This document shows positions 41,516 through 50,369 of a stretch of 64,000 bases of DNA, one piece after another. The stretch covers positions 82,972-146,971 of the forward strand of contig JAUTCR010000059.1 in assembly GCA_030673895.1 (NCBI GenBank). The letters are read 5' to 3'. This DNA comes from Verrucomicrobiota bacterium JB023. GTDB lineage: Bacteria > Verrucomicrobiota > Verrucomicrobiia > Verrucomicrobiales > Akkermansiaceae. The translations under genes and the position numbers were made by a program. The notes under the pieces are model-generated. The model ran no database searches, had not been told where the DNA came from, and saw only the letters and a program-made list of their open reading frames with translations. The first letter of the stretch is position 1; every line of letters starts with the position of its first letter.

Positions 41516-43051
41516 TCAGGCCCGGATGCCCAAGACCAGCGCAAGGGTGACAAGGAAGACCGCCGACAGGATAACGACGGCCGGCCGATTCCAGTAGAGA
41601 CCCAGCGTGGTCTCTCCCTCCGCATCGGCCTTGCGCGATAGGAGCTCGGCTACGAGCCAGGCCACCGCTGCGCCGAGCAGATTCCACCACATCCAATGCA
41701 AGGGAGCCTGCAGCAGCCAAAGTGCGAGGTTCAATCCCACTCCCGCCACCACGCCCCAAGACATCGCGATGCCTTTGACATGACTCCTCCCGAGCCCCAG
41801 GAGGAAGGCGACAAGGACGGGACCATAAAACGCCGACCCCACTTTGTTGATGGCCTCGATCACTGTTTTGGCCAAGGAGCCAGCCCCTAGCGCCATCAGG
41901 GTGACCGCCGTGCCCCAAGCGATGGTCACCAGTCGCTCGCGCCACAAGGGAGTGCCGCCATCACCCTCGGAGAGGAAGTCCTTCACCGTCACTGCTGAAA
42001 GGGCATTGAGGGCCGAATCCAGGCTAGACATCGCCGCCGCCACGGTGGCGGCAAGAAGGAGCCCCTTCAGCCCGGTGGGCACGAATTCGAGGATGAAGAC
42101 CGGGACAAGCAAATCCGGCTTCTGCCCCTCCATTTGTCCTTGGAAGATCGCACTCTCCTGCAGAAGCGCTGCCAAGGCGACGCCTAGGCCCACATACATG
42201 AGGGTGAGAGGCAATCGCAAGCTGCCACCCAGCAGCACCGCCTTCTGCGCTTCCTTGACTGACTTCGTTCCAAGCAGCCTCTGCACTTGGCTCTGATCCG
42301 TCCCGTAATAAGAAATGTAGAGAAACAAGCCTCCCACAAGAAAGGCCCAGAAGGGAACACCATCAGTGTCCCCCACTCCCGAGCTCCAATCCGCGGCCGT
42401 CTTCCGCTCCGCCTCCAAGGCTGCCCAAGCCGCGCCCCAACCGCCGACCTCACCGAGCGCCAACGCGATACCCATCGCCACGCCTCCGAAGATCAAGCCC
42501 ATCTGGATAACATCCGAAACGACGACCGCCTTGAGCCCGCCTATCGCATCGTAGATGACTGCGGTCACCCCGATCAGCAAAATGGCAGCCCACACCGGCC
42601 ACTGCAACATGGGTGCCAGCACCAGCCCGGTGGCATAAACCCCCACCGCCGTCGCCAGCCCACGGCTTAGCAAAAACACGCCTGCGAGTGTCTTTCCCGT
42701 CCCCACGCCGAAGCGGGTGCGGAGGAACTCATAAACACTCACCAGCTTCTTCTCCCGCAGCCGGGGAATGAGCACCAACAGCAAGAACAGCATCGCCAGC
42801 GGCACCCCCAGCTCGTATTGCAGCCAGGAGAGTCCACCGCCCTCGCGCACCGCAACGAAGGCGGGAATGGAAACAAAACTGATGGCCGAGCTCTGGGTCG
42901 CGACAATGGAGATCCCCACCGCCCACCAGCTGAGATTCCGCCCGCCAACGTAATAATCATCGGCCGTCTTCTGACGCTTTGCCAGCCAGAGGCTTAGCCC
43001 AATCATTCCCGCTAGATAGGCCACAAAGATTCCCCAATCGACGGCATTCAT
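41516..43051 (-). CDS. Sodium:solute symporter (SSS family)
   Basis: 511 residues from the ATG at 43049-43051 (frame opens 20 codons further upstream). About 13 membrane segments. SSS markers include DDYYVGGRNLSWWAVG, SIVATQSSAISFVSIPAF (Na+-site region on TM1/2), DAIGGLKAVVVSDVIQ, and AAAMSSLDSALNALSAVTVKD (TM8, with conserved Ser). Closest in look to symporters of the SGLT/NIS-like branch. Substrate (sugar, sialic acid, monocarboxylate) cannot be assigned. The 14-bp gap to the convergent L,D-transpeptidase gene holds no obvious terminator. Confidence 0.92.
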   Translation of the reverse strand: MNAVDWGIFVAYLAGMIGLSLWLAKRQKTADDYYVGGRNLSWWAVGISIVATQSSAISFVSIPAFVAVREGGGLSWLQYELGVPLAMLFLLLVLIPRLREKKLVSVYEFLRTRFGVGTGKTLAGVFLLSRGLATAVGVYATGLVLAPMLQWPVWAAILLIGVTAVIYDAIGGLKAVVVSDVIQMGLIFGGVAMGIALALGEVGGWGAAWAALEAERKTAADWSSGVGDTDGVPFWAFLVGGLFLYISYYGTDQSQVQRLLGTKSVKEAQKAVLLGGSLRLPLTLMYVGLGVALAALLQESAIFQGQMEGQKPDLLVPVFILEFVPTGLKGLLLAATVAAAMSSLDSALNALSAVTVKDFLSEGDGGTPLWRERLVTIAWGTAVTLMALGAGSLAKTVIEAINKVGSAFYGPVLVAFLLGLGRSHVKGIAMSWGVVAGVGLNLALWLLQAPLHWMWWNLLGAAVAWLVAELLSRKADAEGETTLGLYWNRPAVVILSAVFLVTLALVLGIRA

Positions 43052-43168
43052 GAACCTAACCAATGCGAAAACAGTGCGGATAGGAATCGTAAAGTGCCCT
43101 GCGCGAGCCACCTGCCCCGGTCGCCACAGGCAAATCTCTCCCCCCCACCCATAGCCCCCGAGAACAGA

Positions 43169-43188
43169 CGGACGTCACCTAACGTCCG
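43169..43188. promoter_or_regulatory. Perfect 7-bp inverted repeat upstream of uvrB
   Basis: CGGACGT (43169-43175), spacer CACCTA, ACGTCCG (43182-43188). Located about 50-70 bp before the uvrB coding region. Symmetry and position fit an operator, possibly a damage-response (LexA-type) site, but the sequence is not a LexA box I can recognise. Confidence 0.45.
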
Positions 43189-43222
43189 GGAAAAAATTTA
43201 AAATCCAAGGTGGACCCACGCC

Positions 43223-43260
43223 GAGGAAGGCAGAAGATGTTTCCATCAACTTTCAACTGA
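43223..43260 (+). other. uvrB start region: good ribosome binding site, ATG in the wrong frame
   Basis: GAGGAAGG (43223-43230) is followed after 6 nt by ATG at 43237. That frame codes only MFPSTFN and stops at TGA (43258-43260). The uvrB frame is -1 relative to it. Reading ATG...ACT TTC and then stepping back one base gives [16 protein letters not shown], a convincing UvrB N-terminus. Confidence 0.8.
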
Positions 43261-45422
43261 ACAGCGAATACGCCCCCGCCGGCGATCAGGCCCAGGCCAT
43301 CGCCAAGCTTACCAAGTCCATTCAGGCTGGGAACACCCACCAGACCCTCCTCGGCGTCACCGGCTCGGGCAAAACCTTCTCGATGGCCAATATCATCCAG
43401 AATGTTGGAAAGCCCACCCTGATCATGTCGCACAACAAGACGCTGGCGGCGCAGCTGTATTCCGAGTTCAAGAATTTCTTCCCCCACAATGCGGTGGAGT
43501 ACTTCGTCTCTTACTTCGACTACTATCAGCCTGAAGCCTACATTCCCCGCACCGATACCTACATCGAGAAGGACTCCTCGATCAATGATGAGATCGAGCG
43601 CCTGCGTCTCTCTACGATGGGTTCCGTACTGACGAGACAAGATGTCATTGTCATCGCCTCAGTCTCCTGCATCTACGGCTTGGGCTCGCCTGATGATTAC
43701 GAAGGGGCGATGCTGCCAATGTGGGCTGGCAAGGAGGTTGCGCGTGATGACTTCCTTAAGGAGCTCCTCAATCTCCTCTTCGAGCGCAATGACATTGCCT
43801 TTGGCCGAGGCAAGTTCCGAGTCCGGGGAGACGTCGTTGAAGTGCATCCAGCCTACCTTGATGAGACTGCGATCCGAGTCGAATTCTTCGGTGACGAGGT
43901 CGAGCGAATCTCATCCATTGATGCCCTGACTGGTTCGGTCATCGAGCGCCTGGAGTCACACACCTTCTTCCCTGCCAAGCAATTCGTCACGGAGCGCAAT
44001 AAAATGCGTAATGCGATGGTGGACATTCGCAAGGAGTGCGAGCAGCGCGTCGCCCATTTCGAAAAACAAGGCAAGCTCATCGAAGCCCAGCGCCTGAAGA
44101 TGAGGACGGACTACGACCTCGAGATGATGGACGAGATGGGTTTTTGCCAAGGTATCGAGAACTACTCGAGACACCTTACCGGACGACCACCGGGCGCGCG
44201 GCCCTTCACCTTGCTGGATTTCTTCGGGGACGACTTTCTCCTCATGGTCGATGAGAGCCACGTCTCCATTCCCCAGATTGGGGGTATGTATGAGGGGGAT
44301 AAATCCCGCAAGACCGTCCTCGTGGAGCACGGATTCCGCCTCCCCTCCGCGCTCGATAACCGCCCATTGAAGTTCGACGAATTCATGAAGATGACCCAGC
44401 AGCGTCTCTACGTCTCCGCCACTCCAGGAGTCTTCGAGCTGGCGAACTCCCGCCCCGATGTGAAGCACTACATCGACATTAAGCGAGATGCGGAAGGGCG
44501 TGGCCTTGATGTCCTTGCCCTCAAGCGGATGAAGGTGCCCACCAGCGGCTCCGACCAAGCGGTTGACGACTTCGATCCCACGAAGCGGGGCACTCCCCTC
44601 ATTGTCGAACAAATCATCCGACCAACCGGACTCCTCGACCCCATCCTCCACATCAAACCCCTCAAAGGGCAAATCGACGAGACCATCGAGCTCTGTCGAC
44701 AGCGGGTCGAAAAGGGTGAGCGCGTCCTCGTCACAACCCTGACCAAGAAAACCGCGGAAGATCTAACGGAGTATCTTCTAGGAGTGGACCTCAAGGTCCG
44801 CTACCTGCACAGCGACATCGATGCGATCGAACGCGTAGAAATCCTGCGAGCCCTGCGCGCCGCCGAGTTTGATATCCTCGTCGGCATCAACCTGCTGCGA
44901 GAAGGCCTCGACCTACCAGAAGTCTCCTTGGTTTGTATTCTGGATGCCGACAAGGAAGGATTCCTGCGCAACGAAACCTCCCTCATTCAGACCGCAGGCC
45001 GCGCCGCCCGCCACGTCAATGGCGAGTGCGTCCTCTTCTGCGACAAGATCACCGACTCCATCCAACGCCTCATCGACGTCACCGAATACCGGCGGGAGAA
45101 ACAAATTGCCTACAACACCGAACACGGCATCACCCCCAAATCCGTTATCCGACGCGTTCAAGAAAGCCTCCACAGCTACGAGGCCACCTCCGCCAAGAGC
45201 CAAAAGCTCAACGCCAAGATGGTCGCAGAGGACGAGATGGTCTACAACGCCACCGAGGTCTTGAAAGAACTTGAGGCCGAGATGCAGGAGGCCGCCAGCA
45301 AGCTGGAGTTCGAGCGAGCCGCCCACCTCCGCGACCAGATCAAGCAACTCAAGGAGAAAGCCGGCCTCAGCGAGAAAAAACCCACCCGTAAAAAAGTGAA
45401 CTATCAGATGAAGAAGCCGTGA
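43245..45422 (+). CDS. uvrB: Excinuclease ABC subunit B
   Basis: About 725 residues counting from the codon matching the usual UvrB start. UvrB loads onto damaged DNA with UvrA and recruits UvrC. Motifs: [17 protein letters not shown], Walker [10 protein letters not shown], the damage-probing beta-hairpin [12 protein letters not shown], Walker [28 protein letters not shown] and [12 protein letters not shown], and a C-terminal UVR motif ([17 protein letters not shown]). The UvrB frame has no ATG, GTG or TTG between the upstream stop at 43152 and Met at 43383, which lies after Walker A. The most natural start needs a -1 shift from the ATG at 43237 or an unusual ATC/CTG start. Coding is otherwise intact. 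Confidence 0.93.
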   Translation: MNFQLNSEYAPAGDQAQAIAKLTKSIQAGNTHQTLLGVTGSGKTFSMANIIQNVGKPTLIMSHNKTLAAQLYSEFKNFFPHNAVEYFVSYFDYYQPEAYIPRTDTYIEKDSSINDEIERLRLSTMGSVLTRQDVIVIASVSCIYGLGSPDDYEGAMLPMWAGKEVARDDFLKELLNLLFERNDIAFGRGKFRVRGDVVEVHPAYLDETAIRVEFFGDEVERISSIDALTGSVIERLESHTFFPAKQFVTERNKMRNAMVDIRKECEQRVAHFEKQGKLIEAQRLKMRTDYDLEMMDEMGFCQGIENYSRHLTGRPPGARPFTLLDFFGDDFLLMVDESHVSIPQIGGMYEGDKSRKTVLVEHGFRLPSALDNRPLKFDEFMKMTQQRLYVSATPGVFELANSRPDVKHYIDIKRDAEGRGLDVLALKRMKVPTSGSDQAVDDFDPTKRGTPLIVEQIIRPTGLLDPILHIKPLKGQIDETIELCRQRVEKGERVLVTTLTKKTAEDLTEYLLGVDLKVRYLHSDIDAIERVEILRALRAAEFDILVGINLLREGLDLPEVSLVCILDADKEGFLRNETSLIQTAGRAARHVNGECVLFCDKITDSIQRLIDVTEYRREKQIAYNTEHGITPKSVIRRVQESLHSYEATSAKSQKLNAKMVAEDEMVYNATEVLKELEAEMQEAASKLEFERAAHLRDQIKQLKEKAGLSEKKPTRKKVNYQMKKP

Positions 45423-45516
45423 ACTCGGTCGGCAACCGAGCCCACCCCTTCCCCGCGCAGCTTGCTTGCGAAAAAGAAGAGTGCCAGCGGACGGAGCTTG
45501 CGCTTTCGTAGTCGCG

Positions 45517-46995
45517 ATGGACGTCACATTCACCAACACCCTACCTTCCAGCGGGCACTTGCTCGTCCCTTTTTTCGACGAAACTTCTGATCTGCCCGCA
45601 GCTTTCTCTTCGCAACTCGGTGAGGGAGCTCGTGCCCAATTGCAGGCCGTTCTCACGAAGTCCAAGCTGCTCGGGCAGAAGGGAAATCACCTGACCACGG
45701 TATCACCCGAAGGGCTCACGGATGTTTCCGTCACCCTCTGGAACGCCGGAAGCAAGAGCGACTTCGATGCCGAAGTCTTCGGAGCCGAAGTCATGGCCGC
45801 CTTCCGCACCCGGGAGGAGAGTGAGCTCGCCTTTCACCTTATTAACGCCGCCCTCCCAGCGGAAGATGTCGCGCGGGTCGCCGTCGGAGCCCGCCTGGCG
45901 GCCTATCGCTTCGACAAGCATCGCAGCAAGCCCCAGCCAAAAAACGAAACCCGGGTCACCTCTCTCACTCTGATTGTGAACGAAACCGAACCCGCGCTGG
46001 CATCCTATCAGAACTACTACGGCCCCGTCTGCGATGGTCACCTGCAGGCCCGCGACCTCATCAATGAGCCCGCCAACGTCCTCTTCCCCAAAGCCTATGC
46101 CGAGCGCATCAAGGCTCTTGAGGAGTGTGGGCTCGAGGTTGAGGTCCTCGACGAGAAGAAGATGGCCGCGCTCAAGATGAACGCGCTGTTAGGCGTGGGA
46201 CAAGGCTCAGCCCGGGAATCCCAGCTCGTCATTATGAAATGGATGGGCGGCGGCAAGGAAGAAGCTCCCGTCTGCTTCGTCGGTAAGGGGATCACCTTCG
46301 ATAGCGGAGGCATTTCCCTCAAGCCATCAAACGGGATGTGGAATATGAAAGGCGACATGGGGGGCTCCGCCGCCGTGGTGGGAGCGATGCAGGCCCTTGC
46401 TCTCCGTAAGGCCAAGGCCAATGTCATCGGCATCGTCGCCTTGGCGGAAAACATGCCGGATGGCAATGCGCAGAATCCCGGCGATGTCATCACCTCGATG
46501 TCCGGCCAAACCATCGAGTTGCAAAGCACCGATGCGGAAGGCCGCCTCGTCCTGGCCGACGCGCTCTGGTATGCCAAGGAGACCTTCCAGCCAAAGGCCA
46601 TGGTCGACCTGGCCACCTTGACGGGTGCGAAGCTGGTCGCGCTGGGTAGTGAGCACGCCGCCCTCTTCACTAATCAGGACGAGCTTGCGCAGGAATTCGC
46701 CTCCTCCTCCTCGAAGTGTGCCGAGCGGACTTGGCGGCTCCCTCTTCTCCCCGAATACGATCGCATGCTCGACTCCGAAACGGCCGACATGAAGAACTCG
46801 GTGGCTGGAGGAGCGGGCTCCATCACCGCTGCGCAGTTCCTTCAGCGCTTTGTCGGTGAAATTCCTTGGGTTCATCTCGATATCGCCGGCTCGGCCACCA
46901 AGCTGGACCGCAAGGATCCGCGCGAGCCTTCCTTCGCGGTTGGTTTCGGCGTCCGTCTCCTCAACCAATGGGTCGCGGACTACTACGAAAGCTAA
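45517..46995 (+). CDS. pepA: Leucyl aminopeptidase (M17 family)
   Basis: 492 residues from the ATG at 45517; the frame is open 17 codons upstream. M17 cytosolic aminopeptidase with two metal ions. The N-terminal macro-like domain precedes the catalytic domain: VGKGITFDSGGISLKPSNGM contains the metal Lys/Asp, KGDMGGSAAVVGAM follows, then AENMPDGNAQNPGDV and the signature STDAEGRLVLADAL with metal-binding Asp/Glu and the catalytic Arg. In the family the signature is usually NTDAEGRL; here Ser replaces Asn. It sits 95 bp after uvrB. Confidence 0.95.
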   Translation: MDVTFTNTLPSSGHLLVPFFDETSDLPAAFSSQLGEGARAQLQAVLTKSKLLGQKGNHLTTVSPEGLTDVSVTLWNAGSKSDFDAEVFGAEVMAAFRTREESELAFHLINAALPAEDVARVAVGARLAAYRFDKHRSKPQPKNETRVTSLTLIVNETEPALASYQNYYGPVCDGHLQARDLINEPANVLFPKAYAERIKALEECGLEVEVLDEKKMAALKMNALLGVGQGSARESQLVIMKWMGGGKEEAPVCFVGKGITFDSGGISLKPSNGMWNMKGDMGGSAAVVGAMQALALRKAKANVIGIVALAENMPDGNAQNPGDVITSMSGQTIELQSTDAEGRLVLADALWYAKETFQPKAMVDLATLTGAKLVALGSEHAALFTNQDELAQEFASSSSKCAERTWRLPLLPEYDRMLDSETADMKNSVAGGAGSITAAQFLQRFVGEIPWVHLDIAGSATKLDRKDPREPSFAVGFGVRLLNQWVADYYES

Positions 46996-47010
46996 CTGCA
47001 TCGTGTTCCC

Positions 47011-47559
47011 ATGTTCTTCCTCCAGCACCCCACGAAAACTGCCGAACAACTCATCGGAGCCAAACTATCCTACGGGCCCACTAGTGGGGTGATTGTGGAG
47101 ACAGAGGCTTACTCTGAGTTGAACGACGAGGCCTGCCACACTTTCTTCCGAAAGAAGGCTCGAGACTTCGTGGAGACGAACAAGCCGGGAACAGCCTACA
47201 TCTACCTCAACTACGGTGTGTATTGGCTGGCCAATATCCTTACAAAAGCGGCTGACGGCGAAAGGGGCTTCGTCTTGATCCGAGCCCTCGAGCCCGTTGC
47301 AGGTATCGAGCTGATGAAGGAGCGCCGTCAGAAAGAGAAACTCACTGACCTCTGCTCGGGCCCCGGTAAGTTGACCATTGCCATGGGCATTGGCCCCCAG
47401 CATCACGAGCTTGATTTCCTGGGTAATCCCTTCGTCATCACGCCGCGTGAGCAAGAACCTGAAATCCTCACCGGGCCTCGCATCGGTATTTCGAAGGCCA
47501 AGGAGTTGCCTTGGCGCTATGGATTGAAAGGAAGCAAGCATCTGAGCCAACGCTTCTAA
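47011..47559 (+). CDS. mpg: DNA-3-methyladenine glycosylase (Mpg/AAG family)
   Basis: 182 residues, typical of bacterial AAG-like proteins. Removes 3-methyladenine and other alkylated bases. Key motifs: GVIVETEAYSELNDEACHTF with catalytic Glu of VETEAY, the nucleotide-flipping YIYLNYGVYWLANI (Tyr), RGFVLIRALEP, LCSGPGKLTIAMGI and a C-terminal PRIGISKAKELPWRY. Located 15 bp after pepA and followed by a hairpin terminator, so it may be co-transcribed with pepA. A DNA-repair neighbourhood with uvrB is suggestive. Confidence 0.95.
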   Translation: MFFLQHPTKTAEQLIGAKLSYGPTSGVIVETEAYSELNDEACHTFFRKKARDFVETNKPGTAYIYLNYGVYWLANILTKAADGERGFVLIRALEPVAGIELMKERRQKEKLTDLCSGPGKLTIAMGIGPQHHELDFLGNPFVITPREQEPEILTGPRIGISKAKELPWRYGLKGSKHLSQRF

Positions 47560-47561
47560 CC

Positions 47562-47595
47562 AAAAAGAACGGCAGGCCTTGCGACCTGCCGTTCT
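47562..47595 (-). terminator. Rho-independent terminator for the membrane-protein gene (may be bidirectional)
   Basis: Perfect 11-bp stem AGAACGGCAGG (47566-47576) / CCTGCCGTTCT (47585-47595) with an 8-nt loop. On the minus strand TTTTTG follows. It separates the convergent mpg and membrane-protein genes and could also end mpg transcripts, although the plus-strand side lacks a full T-run. Confidence 0.9.
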
Positions 47596-47617
47596 CCCTT
47601 AGCACACACCATCAAAT

Positions 47618-48169
47618 TCAAGCTTCCGCAGTTGGCACCTTCCCTTTGTTCTGGCTTCTTGCGACTGCCGCCAGGCGCTCTTGGCGAACTCCGTGAAAAT
47701 AGAGAATTAAGGCAAAAAGCCCTCCCACCAAAATGGAGGAGAGAACCGCGACCGGCCGATCGAGGAAGGACTCGGCTCCGATCGGTATCGTCATCACCAC
47801 CGGCAAAGCCAGCAGGGCAAATCCCGCCACAAGCGCATCGTTGAGGGACTCCACCACACTCAAGCCTCCCCCGCGGACAGCGACCCAGAGCTTGCCAAGG
47901 ACAAGCTGTCCCAGGTGGCTGCCCAAGAGGGCCACCCCGGCGGCGACGAGAACCCAATTCACCCAAGGCAGGTGGAACATTTTCGCCTTCTCGATCCATG
48001 CCAGCATCGCGCTGGCCGCCTCTCGCCCTTCCGGCGTCTCCGCGAGTTCATTGAGCCGCTGGCTCACTTCTCCGTAGGTATGCGAAACGTCTTGAGCCGC
48101 CGCTTGAGACACGGTTCCCGCTAAAGTCATGGGGATGAGCGGGGCCATCCATTTCGTCGTTGTTGTCAT
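47618..48169 (-). CDS. Integral membrane protein of unknown function
   Basis: 183 residues from the ATG at 48167-48169; upstream residues in the frame are unlikely. Signal-peptide-like start (MTTTTKWMAPLIPMTLAGTV) ending near SQAAAQ, a helical soluble stretch (SHTYGEVSQRLNELAETPEG), then three hydrophobic segments (VNWVLVAAGVALLGSHLG, VAGFALLALPVVMTIPIG, VAVLSSILVGGLFALILYF). I do not recognise the family. It is followed by a strong terminator shared with the convergent mpg gene. Confidence 0.72.
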   Translation of the reverse strand: MTTTTKWMAPLIPMTLAGTVSQAAAQDVSHTYGEVSQRLNELAETPEGREAASAMLAWIEKAKMFHLPWVNWVLVAAGVALLGSHLGQLVLGKLWVAVRGGGLSVVESLNDALVAGFALLALPVVMTIPIGAESFLDRPVAVLSSILVGGLFALILYFHGVRQERLAAVARSQNKGKVPTAEA

Positions 48170-48296
48170 AGAATGGTTTCCTCCTCGGAACAGGGATAGG
48201 AAAACCCGCACGGCGGAAATCGCCCATTACAAGCGGATGGTCTGCTTGTAACGCCTCTCATACAGGACTCAGGAAGAGCTTCAAATTTACAAAACC

Positions 48297-49445
48297 ATGC
48301 GTGGCCAAGCCGGAATTTCGCGCTTAGAACGTCCTCAGATGATTCCCACCGAGCACGACGATCCGATTAATGCCCAGATTCTTGCCGTCTCCGAAGACCT
48401 CGTTGCCGGCTTCCAGCGCCAACCCTTCCACGTGATTGCCGAGCAGTCCGGCGTCCCTCTCGACACCGTGCTTGAGCGTATCCGGGCCATGCTCGAGGCA
48501 GGAGTCATTCGCCGCGTCCGCCAAACCCTTCTTGCGACGAAGCTTGCCCACGGGGCACTCTGCGCTTGGCGCGTGCCAGAGGAGAAATTGAGCGCCATCT
48601 TCGACTACATGTTCCAGAAGGATCCCTTCTCCGGACACGTCGTCACCCGCTCCACGGACCAACAAGTTTCCGGCTCCGGCTACCGCCTGTGGACGACCCT
48701 CAAGGTCCCACAGGGTGAATCGCTGGAAGAGCACGCTGATGTGCTGAAGAAGATCGTGGGTGCGGAGGAATACATCCTCATGCCTGCCAATGGTGTCTTT
48801 GCGCTTGGGGTCGGCCACGTGCGCCGCCGCGGCTTGGAGCCCGGCGCCAAAATCGACGAACCGGCGGAGATGATGACCACGACCACCGTGGAGCTGACAC
48901 CCGTGGAGTGGGACGTGCTCCTCGCTCTCAAGGAAGAATTGGCTCCGGAGGAAGTCATTGCCAACTGCTGGGATGCCCGAGCGACCAAGGCCGGGGTCTC
49001 GCTGGAGGAATTCTTCACCATTGCAGAAGGGCTCAATAAGAAAAAAGTCATCGGCCGCTTCTCCACCTTCCTGGAGCACGTCAAACCCTCGGAGACGGGC
49101 AAGAAGGTCACCCGCTTCAATGGTCTTTTCCATTGGGCCGTGCCGAAAGGCATGGAGCAGCAAGCTGGTGGCGAAGTCGGACGACATCATTGCATGACCC
49201 ACGCCTATTGGCGTGAAGGCGGCCCCAAGTTCGGCAACGTCAATATCATGGGTGTGGTCCACGGCACTGAAAAAGAGAAAGTCCTTGAGCACAAGGCGGC
49301 CATCGACCGCCATCTTGAATCCTGTGGCATCCCCGTCAGCTACACCAATGTCTTCTGGGGTGGTCGCAGCGAGATCAAACCTTCGGAAATCTCTCCCAAA
49401 ATCTACGAGGAATTTCATGCCAATCCCCCCGCCTTCGAGGGGTGA
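48297..49445 (+). CDS. Fused siroheme-decarboxylase-like (AhbA/AhbB-NirDLGH type, Lrp/AsnC fold) protein
   Basis: Up to 382 residues; ATG codons at 48297 and 48339 both fit, and neither has a clear ribosome binding site. Two AsnC-like halves are joined. Residues about 20-185 contain a winged helix (FHVIAEQSGVPLDTVLERIR) and an alpha/beta domain. Residues about 200-380 contain a second winged helix (VELTPVEWDVLLALKEELAP) and VTRFNGLFHWAVP, RHHCMTHAYWREG and NVNIMGVVHGTEKEKV, which fit the heme-ligand and active-site region of AhbA/AhbB and NirDLGH decarboxylases. Siroheme decarboxylases make 12,18-didecarboxysiroheme for heme d1 or alternative heme synthesis. No other ahb or nir genes are adjacent. 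Alternatively a paralogous regulator. Confidence 0.75.
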   Translation: MRGQAGISRLERPQMIPTEHDDPINAQILAVSEDLVAGFQRQPFHVIAEQSGVPLDTVLERIRAMLEAGVIRRVRQTLLATKLAHGALCAWRVPEEKLSAIFDYMFQKDPFSGHVVTRSTDQQVSGSGYRLWTTLKVPQGESLEEHADVLKKIVGAEEYILMPANGVFALGVGHVRRRGLEPGAKIDEPAEMMTTTTVELTPVEWDVLLALKEELAPEEVIANCWDARATKAGVSLEEFFTIAEGLNKKKVIGRFSTFLEHVKPSETGKKVTRFNGLFHWAVPKGMEQQAGGEVGRHHCMTHAYWREGGPKFGNVNIMGVVHGTEKEKVLEHKAAIDRHLESCGIPVSYTNVFWGGRSEIKPSEISPKIYEEFHANPPAFEG

Positions 49446-49538
49446 ATGAGGGGGAATTGATTGGCGCGCTCCTCGATCGAGCGGAGTGTTCTCTCGATTT
49501 TTCCCAGCTTGGCTCTTTTCTTGGAAAGGGTTGGCTCG

Positions 49539-50126
49539 TTGAATGTGGCTTCTCAAGCTGTGCAAATCTCCGAGACAACCTTTGCAGCCATCGATTTTGA
49601 AGCTGCTGGAGCCATTCCTGGCGAAGCTCCGGATGCGCCCATTCAGATCGGGATCGCTGTTGGCCGATTGGGTGAAGAGCCGGAGTTCTTCGAATCCTAT
49701 CTCGCTATCGGTCGGCCGGTGACACCCGGGGCCACCAGAGTCCACGGGATAACCGATGAGCACCTGCAGGGCGCGCCCACCCTTCCCGAGCTCTACCCCA
49801 CGCTTGCGAAGGTTCTCGGAGACCGACCGCTCGTCGCCCATGCACACGGCACCGAGAAACGCTTCTTGGGCAGCTTACCCGGTCACTCATTTGGCCCTTG
49901 GGTGGATACCCTCAAGCTGGGACGCAAGGTTTACCCTCAGGCGCCATCCCATAAATTAGGCAGGCTCTGCGACTCCCTCCTCATCACCCCTCTTCTGCAA
50001 GAGCATATCCCTGCCCGCGATTGGCATGACGCGCTCTACGATGCCGCCGCCTCCCTCTTTCTCCTCTTTCATGTCGTGCGGGAACTGGGACTCGAAGCCA
50101 AGTCGCCATCGCTCCTGCTTTCCTGA
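49539..50126 (+). CDS. DEDDh-family 3'-5' exonuclease (DnaQ/RNase T-like)
   Basis: 195 residues from a TTG at 49539-49541, chosen because GGAAAGGG (49523-49530) lies 8 nt upstream; the frame is open further upstream. DEDDh exonuclease fold: Exo I AAIDFEAAG (Asp/Glu), an HGITDEHL segment with the typical VHGI, the Exo II-like PLVAHAHGTEKRFL, and Exo III HDALYDAAASLFLL with His/Asp spacing. Metal-dependent removal of nucleotides from DNA or RNA 3' ends. Whether it is a proofreader, RNase T or other repair exonuclease cannot be told. Confidence 0.85.
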   Translation: MNVASQAVQISETTFAAIDFEAAGAIPGEAPDAPIQIGIAVGRLGEEPEFFESYLAIGRPVTPGATRVHGITDEHLQGAPTLPELYPTLAKVLGDRPLVAHAHGTEKRFLGSLPGHSFGPWVDTLKLGRKVYPQAPSHKLGRLCDSLLITPLLQEHIPARDWHDALYDAAASLFLLFHVVRELGLEAKSPSLLLS

Positions 50127-50133
50127 GGCCGGC

Positions 50134-50241
50134 CTACCAGGCACCCAGGATCTTCGTGATAAACGCGATCTTCACCCCGAGCAGGAGAAGGATCACGATG
50201 GCCCATCGACCCGACCGGGTCTTGACGCAATTGCACAGGAG
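50134..50241 (-). pseudogene. Small hydrophobic reading frame without a standard start codon
   Basis: Open frame of 35 codons ending at TAG 50134-50136. The translated end KTRSGRWAIVILLLLGVKIA then FITKILGAW looks like a real single-pass membrane peptide with a basic N-side. The frame has no ATG or TTG start and its only GTG leaves about 20 residues; a CTG is near the upstream stop. Either a small gene with a rare start, or the decayed end of one. Located between the exonuclease and coaD. Confidence 0.3.
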
Positions 50242-50369
50242 TCAAAGCATTAAGAGAGAATCGCCGAGAATCCCAAAGATGCAAGCGACCGGTATCCATC
50301 AACAACCGGAAGCTCAGCTCCAGTCAATGAGGGCTTCCCTTCCTGCTCTTCAGGCGACAGATTCGCACC

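Noticed and set aside
48324..49847. 507-codon antisense open frame opposite the siroheme-decarboxylase-like gene
   Set aside because: Lies on the complementary strand of a well-supported gene and extends across the next gene; the product is rich in Gly, Arg and His without any motif. A by-product of high third-position GC.
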